From NCBI GenBank assembly GCA_029962745.1, contig CM057153.1, positions 15,044,525 through 15,108,524 on the forward strand: 64,000 nt of DNA, in the 5' to 3' direction. Numbering within the stretch: the first letter of the stretch is position 1; every line of letters starts with the position of its first letter. Below, piece by piece: positions 36,401 to 45,400 of the stretch. Origin of the DNA: Echinometra lucunter. Lineage: Eukaryota > Echinodermata > Echinoidea > Camarodonta > Echinometridae. Position numbers and translations under genes: made by a program. A model generated the notes under the pieces. The model did not search any database and was not told the origin of the DNA. It saw only the letters and a program-made list of their open reading frames with translations.

Positions 36401-39400
36401 GTTGCAACAGCCAATCAAGACCATTGTTTCAGGCGCATTCAAAAAAGGTGACCCTGGACCAATGAGAATGGTTGTTTTAAATTTGCGATTGATCCAAATC
36501 TCTGTGGTATAGGCCCCTGATTTGTGAAGAAACTGCAATATCATTAGATGGGAATATTCTAAAAAGTAAAATCTAGCTGGTTCAGGTTCCAGATAGTCAC
36601 ATGGGTACTAAAATCAAATTTGTTGATCTTATATTCACAGCAAAAGGTCAAATCATCTCCAAATCACAGGCAGGCTTGGGATTGGTCTGATGGCATTACG
36701 GTTCACAGTTTTCAGCACTGGAAATCCTCCAGAAGATAATCCAATAAGGATCTTAAGAAACAGTCTTAGGACTCACCTCAAGCTGTTTTTGTTTCTCTTC
36801 CTCCTGCTCCCTTTCCTCTTGTTCTTGTTTGTTCTTCTCTTCTTCTTCTTCCCTCTTCTTTCTAGCCTATAATATAGAAATGAAATGTACAAATTGTACA
36901 AATTCAATGGCAGAATTGCAGATTTCAGGGCTTAAATTAATCCAAGGCCACCAAGGCCATGGCCGTGGATGCCCTTTTGACTGGCCTCAGTGCCCCTCTC
37001 ACAGGCCTTGGAGATTGTTTGTGCCCTTCCCTTTCTAATTCTTCCTATTTATGCTGTAATATAGGAATGTGCCCTACAGAAAAGTGGTTTTGCCCTATAA
37101 ATATTGAAATTTTAGGCCTGAGATTTGCAAATATACTACTACTATGGTTAATAATATTCTGGATTCATATAGCAGTTTTTTGCATCAGCAATGTCTCCAA
37201 GTGCTTCACAGGTATTTTCTACTTTGATCATCGGATAGGGACACAAGGTCTAGAGTAGCCTGCTTCCTAATTCTGTCTCATACAAGTAAAACATAGATGA
37301 GTAAGTGAACTCGGGGGGATTTGGTACATGCAGGTAGTTTCTCATCTTCAGCATAGAGCCATCATGAAGCCTGCTGTATAAAAATAGAGATATTTTATGT
37401 GTGCATAATGATAATAATGCACACATAAAACATTTCTTTAACTTTAACTTTAACACTGCAGGCTTCATGATGGCTTAATGATTGAAGTCACAGAAGGCCG
37501 TCTTACAAAAAGAAGTCTCCAAAGAAGACCTTATAAAGGGTTCATTGATGCTCTCATTAACCCATTCAATACTAAGCCAAATATAATTCTGCCCTACAGT
37601 CTATAAAAATGTGTGATATACCAAAATGAAATCTTTCTCTAATGGGTTACAACAATGGTGAGTAGTAAGCTAAAAATTAAATGAACAGGGTGGTCCACGA
37701 GGGGTTTTAGCATGTCGCTGCAACATGCTTAAATTTTTGCGCAGCATGGCCAAAATTCTGAGCAACATGCTAAAATTTGCACAACATCCTAAAAAAGAAA
37801 AGGCGACATGCTAAAAACAAGGTTTATGTTAAATGTATATGATTACAATTTGTGAAACCACAGAGTATCTAGAATCCTAGAGCTTCCAGGGCCCTTAATC
37901 AGGCCCTGGACCTCGGCCTCAAGGGACTTTGCGCTCCATGCTCGTGATGTATGCTTCGCGTACATAGGTAGATGTTTTTATGCAACATGATAAAATTTCA
38001 GGTGGTGGACCACACTGAATGAATTAGTTGGCTCAAGACCAATTTCTACAATAAGGTAAACAAACATGTCTTATGGCAGATCACTATTGATGAAGTTAAT
38101 GTCTGAGGGAGGGATAAGCAAAGTTACCTTCTCTTGATCCTGCCTCAGTGATTCCCTGTAAGCCTCATCCTGCTCCTGCCTCAGGGTGTTGGCAAGGTTT
38201 CTCTCCTGACGCTCCATCCTCATCGCTACCAGGTAACCCTCTGTCTCGTTCATAGTCCGCTGCACACGCTCTATTAACGCCTCGCCACTGATGGCACCCT
38301 CTATCCTCAGCACCACTGTCATCTTGTTGTCTCGCAATACGATGAGGGCTAGGAAGGGATAGGTGTTCTCTCGAAGCGCTAGTGACACTGCGAAAAAAAA
38401 ACAAATGGACTGCGCCATTATTCAAAGTAACAGACCTATTTGAAGTTGATACATGGAACAAATGACCCTCCTCAAAATACTGATAAGATATTTTCACCAT
38501 GGAGAAGGATCATCTTGTGCATTCAAGAATATCCCCTTAGAACTTAAGACTTGTTCAGATATGGCACGACAACTCCCCGCAACAAATCCTCCCAACATTT
38601 TTAGTGTACAAGTCTTTGGAATATGAGATGGCAAAAAAAAAAAAAAATGTTGCCGAGGGAAGAGACTTTTTTTTGTTGCCAAGCTGCAAAAAGCTGTGGA
38701 CCAATCAAATTCTTAAAATGTTAGTGCAAAATATGTTGTCATGAGTTTGTTTGCGCAACTTTTGACTAAACTCTCTCTAATTTGAGAGTTGACACGTTAA
38801 TGCACATGAGGTGGTTTGCCGCGCCACATCTGAACACTAAAAGCATTGTGGGGTTTTGTTGTGGGGGTTTGTTGCGCCATATCGGAGCAAGCCTTTACTG
38901 GAGGTGCTTATTTAATTTCTCAAGAAATAAATAGTTTTCATGGGCATCATTCAGTGATGAGCTTACAATTATTTAGTTATTATTGAGTAAGTTGTTGTGT
39001 GCTCAAGGATTGAATTCAAATATTTGGTTTGTGTAGGATATTGAGCAAATTTCATCTGAGGACTTGTCACATAAATCAAACAATTAATGCAAAATTGATT
39101 AGCGAATTCAACTTCAGGCTCGTCCACAAATGAAGCGGCAAACTCCCCCCCCAGTTTTTTTTGCGCATAAATGAATGGTGGATGAGGAGGCAGAAGAAAA
39201 AAAATGCGGAGGCAAAAAGCATCTTTCAAGGAAATTCAAGCCTCCCGGCAGCAAAAAGGTGTGGACCAATCAAATTTGTTGAAAGTTAGCATGAAATATG
39301 ACGTCCAGAGTTTCTGTCAAATTTTCCTCAAAACTCTCGTTATTTGACATGTTAATGTCCATCTCATTATCATAAGTGACGTGGTAAAAAAGCATGCCAA

Positions 39401-42400
39401 TAGCCATAATGTGTCTCGCCACATAAGTGTGCAGGTAAATTGCAATTTGACCACATTTGATCTTTGACCTACAAACATGACCTTTGACCGCAACTAGCAC
39501 TGATGTCCCTCTAAGCCATCTACCATCCAAATTAGGTTATAAATAGGTTCATGGTTCGAAAATTACCAACTCCAGTAGAATCTTGCAGGTAAATGTTAAT
39601 ATGTGACCTGTATACGCGACTTTTGACCCTTAAATAACATTAAGGTCACTGTAAGGCATGTACCATCCAAGTTTGGTTACAAACAGGCTAGTGGTTCAAA
39701 GGTTACTAACTCCAGCAGAAAATGTTAACATTTTACCTCATTTGACAGAGTACAGAGCATCTACCATCCAAGTTTGGTTCCAAACAGGCAAACAGTCGCA
39801 AAGTTATTGAAGTTTTACACTCATTTGACCTTTGACCTACATACAGGACCTTTGACCCCAAGTTACACTGAGATCCCTATGGAGCATTTACTATCCAAGC
39901 TTGGTTCCAAATGGGCATAACAGTCGCAAAGTTAATAAAGTTTTATAATTGTTATGGAGAGAGGAAGGGAGGGACGGACCGACGACGGACAGACACCGCT
40001 AAGGATCCTTTAGTCTCGCCCCACCTTTGGTGGCTCGACAAAAACTGGGGGGGGGGGGGGGGGGGGGAGTTTGCAGCTGGATAACTGAATGAGCCTTATG
40101 GCAGTAGAAGGCTTCATGGTACACCATGTATTCTTTCTTGCAAATGAGTGTGGTCCTAAACAGGACCTACTCACGCTCAATGTAAGCATGTTCTTACCAT
40201 TCTCAGCCTTTAGAATGAGCCTTAAGAACGTCATATCCCCCCCCCCCCCCCCCTCAAAAACAAAAATGGATGGGAAGGAGACACAGAAAGAGAGGAAAAA
40301 CCCCAAAACTCTTACCTCTATATCCTTCTGGTGAGTTGACAGATGCAGCCCAAAATATAAGACTACCATTGATAAACTCTATGACTTCAGCATTACCTAA
40401 TGTGTCTCTGCAAAGGAAAATACATTTGTATAAAAAGGTAATACACTTCCCTTTACAAGGCAAAATGTACTTTATGCAACAGATATATATATTTTCCTTT
40501 TTTTTAAAGAATTGCTAATATATCATTCAATCATAATTCATGTAAAAGAGATGAATATTTATAGGTATTTCATTCTAACAATGTTAGTATCATTTTCTTT
40601 TATAGACAGAATTTAAAAAAAAAAAAAGTCATTCTATTATAACTAATGCAAATCAGATGAAGATTTACATATCTCATCTTAATACACAATACACAATGGT
40701 CCAGCTTCCACAAAAAAAGTGTTTGAGAATTACAGAGTCCTATTTCACCAGTGCCTCCCCCACAGCAACACAACCGATGGTACTCACCTACAAAAATGGT
40801 CTGTGTCTTGATGGTCATCACCATGGAGATATACTAATAAAAACTTCAGATCTCTCTTGGCATCACTTAGTGCCTGAGGAACAAACGAAACAAAACAATT
40901 CTTGGGTAGCTTTTCAAAAGTTGCGTCCCTCGGTTTTTATCGGCTTCTCCGAGCCTGGGTATTCACAGCAGTTTTCCCGCTCCCCCATTCATTTGTCTAT
41001 GCAGAAGCGGAAGTATTAGAAGGGAAAAGAGGCTGAGCGGCAATCCTGCTCTAAGCTGCGGTCAAATTGGGCTCTGACTTATGGTAAGAAGCCTTAGACA
41101 CCTCCAGCATCTCATTTGACAATGAGTGTTTAGTTATCACTGAGAATAAGGCTCATCTAGGCAGAAGGGCACCTGGGCATCCAAATGCTCAAACTACTTG
41201 CGGAAGTTGCCCTAACAATTATGTTTAATCCACAAATTTCAAACTTGGACATCCAATACTGAAATCCTGACTACGACCTGTTATGAATGAATACATGTGT
41301 AGACACAGGAATAGTTAGTCCATGTTAATTTTGAGTTTTGGTTACGTTAGAACAATACATCCTTAGAGAATCAGACTATATTTTCACTTTATAGCGTGAG
41401 GCCATTTTACAGGAATGCCTGATACCTGTAAGCTAGATATGATAGAAAATAGCTGCAAAAGTGTGCTCATTTGACAAAGTAGTATGCAGTCACTTAATTA
41501 CAAGAGGTTGATGCCATTTCCAAATGTGATCTGAAAGTAAAGATTCAAGTGAAGCTCATTTTTGCTTCTCCCAGGCTCAAATGAAATACTACTTACCTCA
41601 CTATAACTGCCTCTATAGAATTCTGGATGGACTGGTCCATACCTCTCCTCGTACGATGCAATGAAGGATAAAACGTCTCCCCGGGGATCCGTAACAATAC
41701 GCCTGGGATCAGGCCAAATCAACCTTAATGTCCATCGTACAATATCGAAAATTGTGGAATAAAAAAAGCGGAAGGGGAAGAGGAGCATCATGTAACTCCA
41801 CTGGAACCAAGACGAGGCTGGCCTTGCTACTGTAAATATCCTGCAGAAGAGAAAGAGAGAGAGATAAAGAGAAAAAGAACAATATTAGATAGAAAATAAT
41901 GCCTTGAGGTAACAATACTACTGCAACATTCTAGGAATGACTATTCCTTGCACATTCTGGTGATTCCATGAAATTTGAATGAGTGCAAGAATGAATGGTT
42001 CATCAAAATACTGAATATGGTAGCCTGAAGGCTGGATTGCATTCAGTTTACAATAAAAAGTTGCACACACATCAAATTAAAACAATCATACATAAAGATG
42101 GCAAATATATTGAACTAGATGAATCCTTGACCGCCTGCGCAGTCGAAATTTATGTCTCCGCCTCTGCCAGATCAGAAATATACACACTTTTAATTACATG
42201 GGAAATGTATTAGGATATATTTAGAGTACAAAACTGGAAAAAATGGTTCTATTTAAATGACACTGTATCAGCCACATTTGAAGTTGATCTGTAAAATGGT
42301 TCTTAAAAAGTTATTGAGAGGATGAGCAATTTTCACATATACCATAGCATCTATGACCTTTGCCCTTTGACTTTGTGACCCCCAAACATAATAACATTTT

Positions 42401-45400
42401 TGTCCCTCCCATATGCATACATGATTCACGTTTGAAGTTGATCTGTCAAATGATGAAGTTATCGCAAGATTGAGTTGTTTTTATGTATTTGACCTCGTGA
42501 CCCCAAAATCTAATCAAATCATTGTCCCCTCCCGTATGCATACATCACTCAAGTCTGAAGTTGATCCATCAAATAGTTCTTGACTTATCGCGAGATCGAG
42601 CCATTTTCATGTATATAATGACCTCTATGACCTTAGATCTTTGACCTCGTGCCCTCAAAATCTAATCAGATCATAGCCCCTCCAATATGTGTACATGAGC
42701 CAAGAATGAAGGTGATCCGTCAAATGGTTCTTAAGTTATCGGGAGAATGCGCCATTTTCATGTATTTATAATGACCTCTATGACCTTTGACCTTGTGACA
42801 CCCAAATCTGATCAGATCATTGTCCCTCCCATATACATACATGAGCCAAGTCTGAAGTTGATCCGTCAAATGGTTCTTAAGTTATCGCGAGAACGAAAAT
42901 GGGATGGACGGATCCGACGGACGGACGGACAACCCGAAAACATAATGCCTCCGGCACCTACCTTCGGTGGCGGAGGCATAAAAATAACAGTAAACAGGAC
43001 AAAATATTCTGAAAGCTAGGTATAAATTTATTACGACTAAAATTCAAATGTGAAAATGATGCATGGTGATACGGACTTGAACATGCGATTCAGAGGATGG
43101 AATAGTGGTATTGACAGACAGAAAGGAGAGTGGGTGGAATGCAGAGGAAGAAAAAGAGATAGAGATAGAGGGGAAAGAGGTGAAAGACTGAAGGGCAAGA
43201 GATTAAGAGGAGAGAGGGCAAGAGAAAGAAGAGAAGAGAGTGATGAAAAAGGAAAATGTGATGGAACGAGAAGAGAGAGCAAGAGAAGAAGGGATAAGAG
43301 TACAAGAAAGAGATAGAGAGAGAAAGAGGAAGAGAATACTTAAATATACCAATATACTCTGCAGGATTATTTGTACAAAGGAGAGAGAAAAAAAAGAGAA
43401 AGGTAGGAAACAGAATTGGAAAAAAAAAGAAAGAAACAGGTCAAGTGAAGGTGGATGAAAGAAAAGAGCGAATAAAATCAAATATATTTGTAGCAAGCAT
43501 ACCTTTGGTCTCTAGGGTTTGTGTTGACTTCAGGTGTGCGTACAGTTTGAGAGCTTGCATGAGTATTCCTGTCATAGACAGTTGGCCTACCTTCAGATAC
43601 ATTCAACGTGTCTTGGACAGCAGTCTGAAAAATGTAAACAAAAAACAAAGAAGTTTTGATTTCCTTTGGCTTCCATCTGTATCACATGAAATCAGTAAGA
43701 TTTTTTGTTTTATTTTTTGTTGCTGTTTTCGTTCATTGATGTTGCAAACTAGGTGCAGCCACAACAGTTGTAACTTCTCACCTTCCACTTAAAATTTTTG
43801 TCTTCCTTTGAAGCAGATATATTAATTTCTATCTACTCTTCAAGACTTGCAATGAGGGACTTGTTTCTTGTTTCTTTTCCTTTTTAAATATAAATTATTG
43901 GTAATAATGTAGTTGGCCACTTTCCTCCTTATACTACAGAACAGCCCAGTACAGTAATAATTATACATTTTCACAAAGATCAAGGTTAGCAACAAAGTGA
44001 CTAGAAGTTTTGGAAACATCCACAATGATAAAAAAAAAAAAAGCAATACATGTGAATCAACTTTATATAGAGGTTTAAACAATAGCTTAAGATGAACTTC
44101 TTCCATGAATTTGGGTCAAAATCTTTGACAAATCAAAGCCCAGAGCATGTGTTACCTGAGGACAAAATTAACATAATGCCTTGTCACAACCCTAACTTAT
44201 ATTATATCTTTGACAAATTAAAGCCCCAAGCAGACATGTACATGTCACTCACCTCAATATTCCAATCATGCTGATCCAAAATGGTACGGCATCTCTCCAT
44301 ATCTTCAATCCCAGTGAGATCCTACAGTGTATGTTTGAAAGAGGCACACTTGAAATCATTTCCATTTTTAATTCTAAAAAAATGACAGGGTTCATCTGGG
44401 TATAGCATTCATCATCGTAGAACGGCTTCAAAATGAAAATCTAACCGAATTGCTTTGATAATAGCATAACAATAAGAGAAACTGCTTGGCAAAAGATTGA
44501 GGACAATCAGACTGAGGATAAGAGTTATGACTTCAAGGCCCAAATTCTCAAAAGAAGTTTAAACCATGGGGTGGTTCAAACCCCCTTCTGGAGTTTTTAA
44601 GCATACCTGCACACAGAATCTAGTGAAATTATGTGTTTTCTATAAGTGCACACATGGGCAATGCGTGCTTCTTTACACTCATTGTAGTACACTTAACCCC
44701 TAGGCTACTGGAACCGGGTGGTCCCTGTATTACATGTAAGTCTATGGAATTTTGTGAATTCAGTAGTCAACGGGTTAAGTGGAGGTTTAAACCTTACCCA
44801 TGGCTTAAACCTCCTTTGTGAATTTGGGCCTTAAAGTTTGCAATGGATCAAGCTATTAAGATAAAAACCATCCACTTGCCTATCACCACACTGGCAAATG
44901 AAACAAGTACACAGCATCCATGCAAGACCACTGCTGCAGCACTTACTGTATAAGCTGAAATTTTCGCGGTGGTTTTATTTTCGCGAATTTCGCGAATCAC
45001 TCACCTATCGCGAATTTAACAACACGCGAAAATATCCGCACGTAGATTTGCTTTTTACCTCTCAGCGCAGCGTCATCGGCACATAGTACAGTTGTCATTG
45101 CCTAAAACTATGCACTATGCATGTGGAAAGTGCACTGCAGCAGTCCTTCACCCAGTGTGTATGTAGCATAACACACACAGACACACAGAAATTGTCACTC
45201 ACCACAAGTAAGCTCCGTACATGGTCACCTCTAAAACCCCTATAAGAAACCCAATTCTGCTTCCAAAAATATGGAATCGGAGCCATTTTTCCAAAGCATG
45301 CAGGGCTTTAGTGGGGTGGTAAGTAAGAGGGTCGCTGAAAAAGCGCTATAAATCAAGAAATCAGGGGTTTTATGACAGCATTTTTTGTTTATCGCAAGCT

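Noticed and set aside
43050..43496. Arg/Glu-rich and Ser/Leu-rich open frames on both strands
   Set aside because: They are translations of a GA-rich simple tract in a FAF2 intron.
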